Source of the DNA: Pseudomonadota bacterium
GTDB taxonomy: Bacteria > Pseudomonadota > Alphaproteobacteria > Caulobacterales > Caulobacteraceae
Assembly (NCBI GenBank): GCA_023432855.1
Contig: JAEZEZ010000061.1
Coordinates: 1-20,642 of the forward strand
Length of the DNA: 20,642 bases
Direction: 5' to 3'
In this document: positions 5,599 through 12,644 of the stretch, in pieces
Layout of the letters: every line of letters begins with the position of its first letter
Position numbering within the stretch: the first letter of the stretch is position 1
Notes under the pieces: generated by a model
What the model saw: the letters and a program-made list of their open reading frames with translations, nothing else
Databases searched by the model: none
What the model was told of the DNA's origin: nothing
Translations under genes and position numbers: made by a program

Positions 5599-7212
5599 CT
5601 AGCGCGCCAGCGAGAACAGGCGAAGGTCCTCGCTCTCGTCGATCTGCAGGTCGCCGACGTAGTCCGTCCGGCCGATGTCGCTGGACGGGCCCGCGTGGAG
5701 CGCCGCGGCGAAGTCGCCGGACAGGTGGACGGCGCCCGGAGGGACCGAGGCCAGGATGCGGCCCGCCAGATTGCCGGCCGGACCGAGCAGCAGCTTCGGT
5801 CCGCCGAACGGGTCCTTCGTCTTGCGGACCACGCCATAGTGGCCTGCGATCCTGAAGCCCGCGATGTCGCGCAGGCCTTCCGCAACCGCCAGCGCCGCCG
5901 TGGCCGCGGGCGCGGGGGCGGGGAACTCCAGCATCAGGCCGTCGCTGCGCCAGCGCACTGTGTCGGGCTTCACCGGCAAGGCGGCGATGGTCTCCTGAAG
6001 GCGCGGAAGAATTTTTTCCACCAGCGGCTCGGTGTCCGCCCAGGCGGCGGCGCCCATGCCCGAGGTCTGGATCAGCACCAGCGCCGCCAGGGCCGTGGAC
6101 GGGGCCGGACGCGGCTCCGCCCGGCGGCCGTCCTCGCGCGGAGCGATCAGCACGTCCTGCCGCCGGCCGGCCTCGCGCCAGACCGAACCCACCCAGGCGC
6201 TGCCGCCCACGCGGCTCGCATCCGCCTCGTCGCCGTCGAGCACCAGCAGCTGCACGGCCTCGGTGGTCAGGTTGCGCGCCTGCATGACCGCAAGGCCCAT
6301 GGCCGCCTCGGCCGCCAGCTGGTTGCCGGTCTGGTCGGGAATCTCGAACGGGCTGCCGACGATGGTGACGCTGTCGGCCCGCTCGACGACCTCCTCGAAG
6401 CGGCGCTCCCAGGCTTCTCCCCAGGGCGCGATCGAGGCGGTGCGGAAGGCGGCCGGGCCGGCGGGCAGGACGAGGTGCAGCTCGGCGCCGTGGTCCAGCA
6501 GGACCTCGGCCACCACGATGTCGGCGCCGGCCGCCAGGGCGCCGTAGCCGAAGCCCACCCCCTCGCGCTCGACCACCGCCCGCACCTCGCCAGCCAAGGC
6601 TTCGTCATCGGCCGCCACGTCCATGTGTCCCGCGAAGTGGAGGCTACGCGGCGGCCGCATCGGGTCGAGCCAGGCGGTCTCCTCGCCGCGGGCGGCAAGG
6701 ATCAGCGCGAACTGCCGCAGGGTGGTGGCGTGATCCTCCCAGGCCCGGGGCGCCAGCTTCATGGCCGCCGCCAGCGAGTCCCTCGCCTCGTCCCGCCGGC
6801 CCAGCAGCAGCAGCGCCTCAGCGCGGGTGGCCTCGCGGAAATAGGGCGTCTCCGGACCATCCTCGCCGCGCTCGATCAGTTCCAGCACACGCGTCGCCAT
6901 CGCGCGGGCACCCGCCTCGTCGCCGGCCAGCAGCGACAGGGTGGCGGCGTTGATGAAGGGGTAGGTCGCCGTCCCCCCGAGCTCGCCGGCGCGCCCGTAG
7001 GCTTCCGCCGCCTCACGATAGTAGGTGGGCCGCTCGTCGTCCTCCGCCGCGACCGCCCGGTCCTTCAGCAGCCGCCCGCGCACGGACAGCACGGCGGGGT
7101 CGTCGTCCACGGCCGCGAATCCGCCGGCCTCGAACTGCCGCCAGGCATGATCCAGCGCCCCGGAGCGGGCATGGGCGACGATGGCCAGAAGGGGAGACTG
7201 GGAAGGCTGCAC
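5599..7212 (-). CDS. TPR / SLOG-like / class III cyclase-like multidomain protein
   Basis: 537 residues, no signal or membrane segment. About 1-185 are helical repeats of TPR type (for example AEAYGRAGELGG, ALLLLGRRDEARDSLAAAM). About 189-330 look like a Rossmann/SLOG nucleotide-sensor fold: LHFAGHMD at 191-198, then GFGYGALAAGADIVVAEVLL at 220-239 followed by LHLVLP. About 373-537 resemble a class III nucleotide cyclase: SDGLMLEF at 423-430, GHYGVV at 457-462, and GPAGNLAGRILASVPPGAVH at 477-496. The first metal-binding Asp position holds Gln382 (LIQTSG) while Asp424 remains, so catalysis is doubtful and nucleotide sensing more likely. It starts at GTG 7212, 32 bases after the upstream gene, without a clear Shine-Dalgarno. 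It is the last gene of the TIR cassette. Domain calls are by eye. Confidence 0.7.
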   Translation of the reverse strand: MQPSQSPLLAIVAHARSGALDHAWRQFEAGGFAAVDDDPAVLSVRGRLLKDRAVAAEDDERPTYYREAAEAYGRAGELGGTATYPFINAATLSLLAGDEAGARAMATRVLELIERGEDGPETPYFREATRAEALLLLGRRDEARDSLAAAMKLAPRAWEDHATTLRQFALILAARGEETAWLDPMRPPRSLHFAGHMDVAADDEALAGEVRAVVEREGVGFGYGALAAGADIVVAEVLLDHGAELHLVLPAGPAAFRTASIAPWGEAWERRFEEVVERADSVTIVGSPFEIPDQTGNQLAAEAAMGLAVMQARNLTTEAVQLLVLDGDEADASRVGGSAWVGSVWREAGRRQDVLIAPREDGRRAEPRPAPSTALAALVLIQTSGMGAAAWADTEPLVEKILPRLQETIAALPVKPDTVRWRSDGLMLEFPAPAPAATAALAVAEGLRDIAGFRIAGHYGVVRKTKDPFGGPKLLLGPAGNLAGRILASVPPGAVHLSGDFAAALHAGPSSDIGRTDYVGDLQIDESEDLRLFSLAR

Positions 7213-7244
7213 GGTCAGGTTACCCGCGAGGTTGTTGGAGGAGG

Positions 7245-7880
7245 TCAGCCGTCGTTCTTGATCTTGGGGTCGTAGAAGGTCGGCAGCCGAAGGCCGTCCG
7301 ACTGCTCCAGGATCAGGCCGAGATTGTAGGACGCATAGCGTGGGTTCAGCCGGCTCTGCATCTTGAAGCTGGCGACTCTCGGCTTGGGGTCCTGGCCGGG
7401 GTTCTGAGCATCGAAGTCGTGGATCCGCAGGTCATACAACTCGTTCGCCGATGCTGGATTTCCGGCTGTGATCGCCAGCTCGTTGGCCATGAACCAGGCA
7501 TTCGGATCGGTGATCCAGACAAGGACGAAGCAGCCTTCGCCCGCGTGAGATCCACCCTGCGAAAGCTCGATGTCGAAAGGCGTCCGCGGCGCCGCGGTCC
7601 ACTGGGAGCTGTGAACATGCTTGCTCCAGTTCCCAACCCCCGAAAGGTAGTTGATGATCTGCGCATCCGTCAGGGTGCTCAGGTTCTGGGAAACCACAGG
7701 TGAGAGTTTGGCGGACTTCGTCGCACTTGTGGCGTCCTCCACAACCATCGCCCGCGAGCGCGTGATGGGCTGAGGCCCTGTCTCTCCCTGCCTCAATACT
7801 GGCGAAGCGGGCAGAACATGCGGAGGGCCCAGCATGTCGATGTCGATAAAGCCGGTCGGCAGGTTGTTCCTCGTGTCCAT
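7245..7880 (-). CDS. unrecognised 211-residue protein of the TIR cassette
   Basis: I do not recognise this family. The first 75 residues are Pro/Ser/Thr-rich and probably disordered (LPASPVLRQGETGPQP, TSATKSAKLSPVV). From about 80 on it becomes mixed alpha/beta, with CFVLVWITDPNAWFMANEL and YDLRIHDFD. It ends with a distinctive PTFYDPKIKNDG. There is no signal peptide, membrane segment or catalytic motif. GTG 7883 and ATG 7880 are adjacent starts behind GGAGAGG; ATG has the better spacing. The stretch is visibly richer in A/T and less biased in third positions than its neighbours, suggesting different origin or weaker constraint. It starts 17 bases after the TIR gene stop and is followed after 32 bases by the TPR/SLOG/cyclase-like gene, so the three look like one transcript. 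Confidence 0.75.
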   Translation of the reverse strand: MDTRNNLPTGFIDIDMLGPPHVLPASPVLRQGETGPQPITRSRAMVVEDATSATKSAKLSPVVSQNLSTLTDAQIINYLSGVGNWSKHVHSSQWTAAPRTPFDIELSQGGSHAGEGCFVLVWITDPNAWFMANELAITAGNPASANELYDLRIHDFDAQNPGQDPKPRVASFKMQSRLNPRYASYNLGLILEQSDGLRLPTFYDPKIKNDG

Positions 7881-7897
7881 CACCCTCTCCAGTTCCG

Positions 7898-9730
7898 TCA
7901 GTTCAAAGCCAGGGCATTCAACTCACTCTTGAAATCGACGCCCCAGCGCTGGGAGCGGCTGATCCTGTTCAGGCGCTCGCGATGGCGGCGGAGGTAGTCG
8001 AGGGCGGGGTCCGAGGTCCGGCCTTCCGCGCGCGCCAGACGCGCCGACAGGACGGCGCAGAGGTCGCGGATCTCCTCGTCGGCCTTCGCCGTCGGGCCAT
8101 CGCAGTCGGCGAGCATCGGGCGCACGGCTGCGTCGCCGGCCCCGTCGAGCAGCGCCGCCCGGGCCAGGAACAGGTCGATCGCGACCCGCTGCTTGGCCAG
8201 CTTCTCGTCGGCGGGGTCCAGCGCCGCAAGGGCGGCGGCCCGGCGGCGCGCGTCCTCGAGCAGCGATCGGGACTCGGCCGGGCGGCCCGCGTCCATCTCG
8301 ATCTGGGCCCGCCCGAGCGCGTTGCCGAGCAGGTCGCGCGCCAGGGCCCGGTTCTTCGGATCGGCCGCCTGAAGCGTCGTCAGGATGCGCGCCTCGGCCG
8401 ACCGGCTCGCACGGGCCTCGTCGAAGCGGCGCAGCGCGCGGCGGCTGTCGGCCAGCCAGGCATGGCCGTCGGCGATGTCGCGCTGGATGTCGGTGTCGGC
8501 AGGGCGCGCCCGGGCGGCGGCCTCAAAGTGGGCCTGGGCGCGCAGGAAGGCCGCTTCGGCCGCCGCCGCATCGCCCTGGTCGCGCAGGGCCAGGGTGCCG
8601 AGGTTGCTGTCGGCGTAACCCGCCTCCATCCGCCAGTCCGTGTTGTTAGGGTCGATCGCCAGCAGCCGTGCGGCCAGGTCGGCGTAGCGGCGCAGGCCGG
8701 TGCGCGCCGCATCGATCCGCCCCCGGCGCCAGTCGATCAGGGCCACCCAGTATTCGCTCTGGGCGTGGGCGTAGATGCGCTTGGGATCGCCCGGCGCCGC
8801 CTCGAGCAGCGCCGCGGTCGTACGCCGCGCTTCGCGGAAGTGGCCGAGCGCCTTGTCCAGATCCCCACGCCGTTCGTCGTCCTCGCCCATGGCGTGAAGG
8901 ATGAGCGCGCGTCGCTCGAGCGACAGGGGCGGCAGCCGGTCCAGGTCCTGACCTTCATAGTAGCCGAGCGCGCGCTGGTTGACGGCGGCCAGGTCGTCGA
9001 GCCGTCCCACCTCCTCCAGCCTGCCGCGCAGATCGGTCATCATGAATTCGACCAGCCCCTCCGCTTCGGTCCTCTGCCGCTCGGCTTCCGCTCGGGCGTC
9101 GAGGGCGAAGACCGTCAACAGGCCCATCGCTACCATTCCCGCCACCGAGGCCGCCGTGACCGCCGTCACGCGCTGCAGCCGGCGGTGCGCGTCGCGCTGG
9201 ATCAGTTCGTCGAGCCCCACCCCGACGACGCCGGCGACAAGTTTCAGCAAGGCAAGTCGATCGCCGTCCCTTCCCGGACGAAAGTCCGCCGCCAGGGGCT
9301 CGACCTCCCGCCCCTGGGCGTCCGTCGCGCGCAGCTCCGCCGGCATGGCGTCGGCCGGCTCGCCCTCGATCAGGGCGGCCAGCACGGGCCGGCCGGGGTG
9401 CAGTTCGCGGAACAGGGCGACTTCCCGCGACACCCAGACCGAGGCGGCCGCGGCCGGCGAGCACACCACGATCAGCGCGCCGGACTGGGCCAGCGCCGTC
9501 CTGACCTGTTCGGTCAGGTCGTGAGCGGCCGGCAGTTCCTCGCGGTCGCGAAAGATGGGCGCGAGCCGCCGGGGCACGGCCCCGCGCGGCGTCTCCCGGC
9601 CCACGAGCCGCCCCGGCACGGCGTAGGCCTCCAGCCGTCGGTGCAGGCGACGGCCGAACGCGGCGTCCCTGTGGCTGTAGCTGATGAAGGCGCGATAGCG
9701 CGCGGCTGCGTCCCCGGCCGTGTCCGCCAT
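7898..9730 (-). CDS. TIR domain protein with one membrane helix and a C-terminal helical-repeat region
   Basis: 610 residues. A bacterial TIR domain fills about 11-130: FISYSHRD at 15-22, PIFRDREELPAAHDL at 58-72, LIVVCSPAAAASVWVSREV at 86-104. Glu103 in WVSRE sits where NAD-cleaving TIR domains have their catalytic Glu, so activity is possible. About 188-210 form a single transmembrane helix, putting the TIR domain in the cytoplasm if the N-terminus is inside. About 215-600 are Ala/Arg/Leu-rich TPR-like helices (LDKALGHFREARRTTAALLE, AAAAEAAFLRAQAHFEAAAR). The helical region would then face the periplasm, unless the hydrophobic segment only anchors the protein. ATG 9730 is chosen because the TIR fold starts right after it and GGGGGAG lies 9-15 bases upstream. 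It is the first gene of the cassette. Confidence 0.85.
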   Translation of the reverse strand: MADTAGDAAARYRAFISYSHRDAAFGRRLHRRLEAYAVPGRLVGRETPRGAVPRRLAPIFRDREELPAAHDLTEQVRTALAQSGALIVVCSPAAAASVWVSREVALFRELHPGRPVLAALIEGEPADAMPAELRATDAQGREVEPLAADFRPGRDGDRLALLKLVAGVVGVGLDELIQRDAHRRLQRVTAVTAASVAGMVAMGLLTVFALDARAEAERQRTEAEGLVEFMMTDLRGRLEEVGRLDDLAAVNQRALGYYEGQDLDRLPPLSLERRALILHAMGEDDERRGDLDKALGHFREARRTTAALLEAAPGDPKRIYAHAQSEYWVALIDWRRGRIDAARTGLRRYADLAARLLAIDPNNTDWRMEAGYADSNLGTLALRDQGDAAAAEAAFLRAQAHFEAAARARPADTDIQRDIADGHAWLADSRRALRRFDEARASRSAEARILTTLQAADPKNRALARDLLGNALGRAQIEMDAGRPAESRSLLEDARRRAAALAALDPADEKLAKQRVAIDLFLARAALLDGAGDAAVRPMLADCDGPTAKADEEIRDLCAVLSARLARAEGRTSDPALDYLRRHRERLNRISRSQRWGVDFKSELNALALN

Positions 9731-9756
9731 TCCCCTGGCTCCCCCAAGCGCGTCCG

Positions 9757-9785
9757 ACCGTGCCAGAGCCGCCGCATGTGAGCAA
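9757..9785 (-). promoter_or_regulatory. weak candidate promoter for the TIR cassette
   Basis: Read on the minus strand: TTGCTC (9785-9780), a 17-base spacer, then CACGGT (9762-9757). The -10 is poor, as expected for an activator-dependent promoter. Transcription would begin near 9750, giving a 19-base leader. The palindrome at 9805-9820 would then be centred about 62 bases upstream of the start. Confidence 0.35.
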
Positions 9786-9804
9786 TTCGGCCCGGCGCGC
9801 GACG

Positions 9805-9820
9805 CGTGACGGCCGTCACG
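9805..9820. promoter_or_regulatory. perfect 16-bp palindrome of Crp type (GTGA-N6-TCAC)
   Basis: CGTGACGGCCGTCACG is perfectly self-complementary and matches the core GTGA-N6-TCAC of CRP-family sites. Its centre is 82 bases before the TIR ATG and about 62 before the predicted transcription start, the usual class I activator distance. The likely partner is the Crp-family regulator at 4926-5594, whose recognition helix reads RETVSR. Palindrome and spacing are seen; binding is inferred. Confidence 0.55.
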
Positions 9821-10036
9821 GCGGAGCCGCCCGTTCGGCGCCAAGGTGCCCGCCAGCTCCTCAAAAGGGGGAGTAGAGGGGACCTCCGGATCGGAAGCCG
9901 GCGGCGTTACGGGGGGTAGTCGCCGCCAGCCCTGAGCCCCGGTCCGGAGAGGGAGCTCCGCCGGAAGCCGCGGGAGCGGCGGCCGGCGGAGTTTCCGCCG
10001 CGTTCAAATCGCTACGCTTTCGCCTCGCGCCGTCCT
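9821..10036. other. G+C-rich structured intergenic region between the TIR cassette and the EamA gene
   Basis: No gene is supported here. It holds several inverted repeats: GGCGGCG (9900-9906) with CGCCGCC (9921-9927), and CGGCGGA (9984-9990), GTT, TCCGCCG (9994-10000), a perfect 7-bp stem. It also has an imperfect direct repeat, CTCCG-GAT-CGGAAGCCG (9884-9900) and CTCCG-C-CGGAAGCCG (9956-9970). GCTACGCT (10011-10018) resembles the -10 half of Caulobacter housekeeping promoters and is 18 bases before the EamA start, but no good -35 is present. An untranslated RNA or operators are possible, with no direct evidence. Confidence 0.4.
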
Positions 10037-10957
10037 ATGTCCTCGACCGTGAGTGCGCCCGCCCCGTCATCGCCCGTCCTGCCCTGGACACACGTGCTGC
10101 TGGCGCTGGCGGTGGTGGCGGTCTGGGGAACGAACTTCGTCGTCATCCGCATCGCGCTCGACGACCTGCCGCCGCTGATGTTCGGCGCCCTGCGCTTTTG
10201 CCTGGCCCTGTTTCCCGCCGTCTTCTTCCTCAGGCGGCCGCAGGTCCCGTGGCGGCATCTGGCGGCCTACGGCGTGCTCATCGGGGCCGGCCAGTTCGGC
10301 CTGCTCTTCCTGGCCATGGACGGCCACATCTCTCCCGGCCTGGCGTCGCTGGTGATGCAGGTGCAGGTCTTCTTCACCATCGGCTTTTCGGTCTGGCTGG
10401 CGAAGGAGACCGTGCGTCCCTTCCAGGTCGCGGCCCTGTCGCTCGCCGTCGCCGGCCTCCTGGTCATCGGCCTGAACACCGACGCCCAGACCAGCTGGCT
10501 CGGGCTGGGGCTCAGCCTGCTCGCGGCGCTGTCGTGGGCCGGCGGCAACATGGTGATGAAGGCGTCGGGACGGATCGACGCCCTGGCCTATGTGGTCTGG
10601 GCCAGCCTGTTCTCGATCCCGCCGCTCGTGATCCTGTCGCTGCTGTTCGAAGGGCTGCCCGCCATCCGACAGGGCTTCTCGGATGCGGACGCCCTGACCT
10701 GGGCGGCGGTGCTCTGGCAGTCGGTCGGCAACACCATGTTCGGCTTCGCCGCCTGGGGCTGGCTGCTGGCGCGGCATCCGGCGGCGACCATCACACCCGC
10801 CGCCCTGCTGGTCCCGGTGTTCGGCATGGCGGCCTCGGCCGTCATCCTGCACGAGCCGCTCCAGCCCTGGAAGCTGGTGGCCATGGCCCTGGTCATGGCC
10901 GGGCTGGCGGTGATCGTGCTGTGGCCGCGTTTTCGGCGGACGCCTGCTAAGGTGTGA
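10037..10957 (+). CDS. eamA: EamA family (DMT superfamily) exporter, resembling the O-acetylserine/cysteine exporter EamA
   Basis: A 306-residue inner-membrane protein with about ten transmembrane helices in two EamA repeats (about 20-145 and 165-298). The opening VWGTNFVVIRIALDDLPPLM, ALRFCLALFPAVFFLRRPQV and GQFGLLFLAMD follow the E. coli EamA (YdeD) pattern closely, as does LSWAGGNMVMK at the start of repeat two. E. coli EamA exports cysteine pathway intermediates, and a similar substrate is inferred here. ATG 10037 gives a 20-residue Ser/Pro-rich cytoplasmic tail before the first helix. The upstream Shine-Dalgarno is not obvious. It is divergent from the TIR cassette and is followed after 20 bases by a DUF3606 gene on the same strand. 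Confidence 0.85.
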   Translation: MSSTVSAPAPSSPVLPWTHVLLALAVVAVWGTNFVVIRIALDDLPPLMFGALRFCLALFPAVFFLRRPQVPWRHLAAYGVLIGAGQFGLLFLAMDGHISPGLASLVMQVQVFFTIGFSVWLAKETVRPFQVAALSLAVAGLLVIGLNTDAQTSWLGLGLSLLAALSWAGGNMVMKASGRIDALAYVVWASLFSIPPLVILSLLFEGLPAIRQGFSDADALTWAAVLWQSVGNTMFGFAAWGWLLARHPAATITPAALLVPVFGMAASAVILHEPLQPWKLVAMALVMAGLAVIVLWPRFRRTPAKV

Positions 10958-10977
10958 GTCGCAACGGAGCGCCGACG

Positions 10978-11160
10978 ATGGCCGGACTGAAGGACAAGCG
11001 CGGCTTCATCGACAAGGACCGGCTCGACCTATCCGAGCGCAAGGCCGTGGAATACTGGATGAAGCGCTGGGGCGTGACCCGCGACCAGTTGACGGCGGCG
11101 CACCGCAAGGTCGGTCGCCTGACAAAGGACATCGCCGCCGAACTGGGGCGCAAGCGCTAG
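10978..11160 (+). CDS. DUF3606 family small protein
   Basis: 60 residues, MAGLKDKRGFIDKDRLDLSE onward. The D-x-x-R-L-x-L-x-E stretch, VEYWMKRWGVTRDQLTAAHRKVG at about 22-44 and the ending DIAAELGRKR fit the DUF3606 family, small basic helical proteins of unknown function. ATG 10978 has GGAG 8-11 bases upstream. It starts 20 bases after the EamA gene and may be co-transcribed with it. Its stop overlaps the stop of the convergent flavoprotein gene by four bases: the CTAG at 11157-11160 provides both TAG codons. Confidence 0.85.
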   Translation: MAGLKDKRGFIDKDRLDLSERKAVEYWMKRWGVTRDQLTAAHRKVGRLTKDIAAELGRKR

Positions 11161-12377
11161 CTCGGCGCCAGCACACCCTTTGCCGCCGCCACGCCCGTGG
11201 CGAAGCAGGCCTGCAGCAGGTAGCCGCCCGTGGGCGCTTCCCAATCCAGCATCTCGCCGGCCACGAAGACGCCGGGGAGAGCCTTGAGCTGGAGGTCGTC
11301 GCCGACCTGCGACAGCGCCACGCCCCCGGCGGTCGAGATCGCCCGCTCAAGGCCCTGCACGCCGATCACCTTGAGCCGCGCGCCCTTGGCCACCCGCGCA
11401 AGCCGGGCCGGCTCGGTCGGCAACACGACCCCCCGCGCCTCGCGCATCAGGCCGATGGCGACCGGCGACAGCCCCGCCTTGCGCAGGGCATTGGTGGTCG
11501 CATCGCCCAGCCGCCCCTTGACCAGCCGCGCCGCCAGGGCTTCCGCCGACAGGTCGGGCGCCAGGTCCACCGTCAGCGTGGCCTGGGCGCCGGCCTCGAC
11601 CTCGTCGCGCAGATCCGCTGACAGCGCGTAGATCGCGCCGCCTTCGATCCCGTAGCGGCTGACCATCGCCTCTCCCCGCACCGTGCGCCCCCCCACGGTG
11701 AAGGCGGCGGTCTTCAGGGGCTGGCCTGCGAAGCGATCGCGGAAGGTATCGCTCCAGACTATGTCGAAGCCGACGTTGGCGGGCCTGAGCGGCGTCACCT
11801 CTACGCCCCTCTCGCGCAGCAGGTCCGCCCAGTCGCCGTCGGCGCCCAGTCGCGGCCAGCTGGCGCCGCCGAGCGCCAGGATGGTCGCCGCGCTCTTCAC
11901 ACGCACCCTTCCGCCGGGCGTATCGAAAACCAGGGCGCCATCCTCCCAGCCACGCCACGCCGAGCGCAGGCGGAATTCCACGCCCCGGTCCTGCAGCCGC
12001 GCCAGCCACGCGCGCAGCAGCGGCGAGGCCTTGAGGGCGGCCGGAAAGACGCGGCCGCTGGTTCCGATGAAGGTAGGTTGGCCGAGGCCCTCGGCCCAGG
12101 CGACCAGATCGGCCGGGCTGAAGGCCTCTACCAGCGGGCGCAAACGTTCGGCCGCCTCCCCGTATCGCCGAAGGAACGCCTCCACGTCTTCCGAGTGGGT
12201 CAGGTTGAGACCGCCGCGTCCGGCCATCAGAAACTTGCGCCCGACCGACGGCATGCGGTCGAAAACCGTCACCTTGCGGCCGGCGGCGCTCAGGGTCTCG
12301 GCGGCCATCAGGCCGGCGGGGCCGCCGCCTATGACGGCGACGTCGAGGCTTTCGGTTTCAGGCTGGGACGTGGGCAC
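11157..12377 (-). CDS. BaiN/HI0933-like FAD-dependent oxidoreductase (TIGR03862 type)
   Basis: A 406-residue flavoprotein. An FAD-binding Rossmann motif (VAVIGGGPAGLMAAE) is at about 13-27. The family hallmark KFLMAGRGGLNLTHSE follows at about 48-63, then TSGRVFPA near 105, ILALGGASWP near 167, and the C-terminal FAD contacts STAGGV and GEMLDWEAPTGGYLLQAC. These mark the HI0933/BaiN family; the alphaproteobacterial branch is usually called TIGR03862. The reaction is unknown. It starts at GTG 12377, but the Shine-Dalgarno is weak and the true start could be slightly downstream, before the Rossmann strand. It lies 42 bases after a small gene and COQ9 on the same strand, so it may be the end of that operon. 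Confidence 0.85.
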   Translation of the reverse strand: MPTSQPETESLDVAVIGGGPAGLMAAETLSAAGRKVTVFDRMPSVGRKFLMAGRGGLNLTHSEDVEAFLRRYGEAAERLRPLVEAFSPADLVAWAEGLGQPTFIGTSGRVFPAALKASPLLRAWLARLQDRGVEFRLRSAWRGWEDGALVFDTPGGRVRVKSAATILALGGASWPRLGADGDWADLLRERGVEVTPLRPANVGFDIVWSDTFRDRFAGQPLKTAAFTVGGRTVRGEAMVSRYGIEGGAIYALSADLRDEVEAGAQATLTVDLAPDLSAEALAARLVKGRLGDATTNALRKAGLSPVAIGLMREARGVVLPTEPARLARVAKGARLKVIGVQGLERAISTAGGVALSQVGDDLQLKALPGVFVAGEMLDWEAPTGGYLLQACFATGVAAAKGVLAPS

Positions 12378-12419
12378 GCCCGTGGCTAGGCCAGCCCGCC
12401 CGGCGTCGCAAGCCCGGGC

Positions 12420-12617
12420 TCAGCGGCGGCTGGACTGATCCGCCTGCGAAGTCTGGCCGCGCGCACGATCGTCGGGCGAGGGATCCTCGCCCCGCAGCCG
12501 CGCATTGCCGACGGCGTCGACCTCGATGACCCCGTGGGCCCCCTTGCCGCCGCCGGCGCCGCTGGAGCGTTGATTGCCGCCGGGCCTGTCGGCGTCGGAG
12601 CGTTGTCTGTCGGCCAT
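12420..12617 (-). CDS. small hydrophilic, probably disordered protein
   Basis: 65 residues, unrecognised. The composition is dominated by Arg, Gly, Ser, Asp and Gln, with no hydrophobic core, signal peptide or membrane segment. The only less polar stretch is HGVIEVDAVGNARLRG (about 28-43). I accept it as a gene because ACGGAGGAC lies right before the ATG at ideal spacing, and because it sits 27 bases after the COQ9 stop in the same direction. No competing reading frame makes a better protein. Function unknown. Confidence 0.6.
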   Translation of the reverse strand: MADRQRSDADRPGGNQRSSGAGGGKGAHGVIEVDAVGNARLRGEDPSPDDRARGQTSQADQSSRR

Positions 12618-12644
12618 GTCGTCCTCCGTTTCGCTGGGCGGAGG

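Noticed and set aside
5695..7275. Long plus-strand open frame of 526 codons opposite the TPR/SLOG/cyclase-like gene
   Set aside because: It is the antisense shadow of a G+C-rich gene. Its product is rich in Arg, Gly, His and Gln, with no domain, and the minus-strand frame has clear domains.
7982..9781. Long plus-strand open frame of 599 codons opposite the TIR gene
   Set aside because: Antisense shadow with biased composition and no recognisable domain. The minus strand encodes a clear TIR domain and membrane helix.
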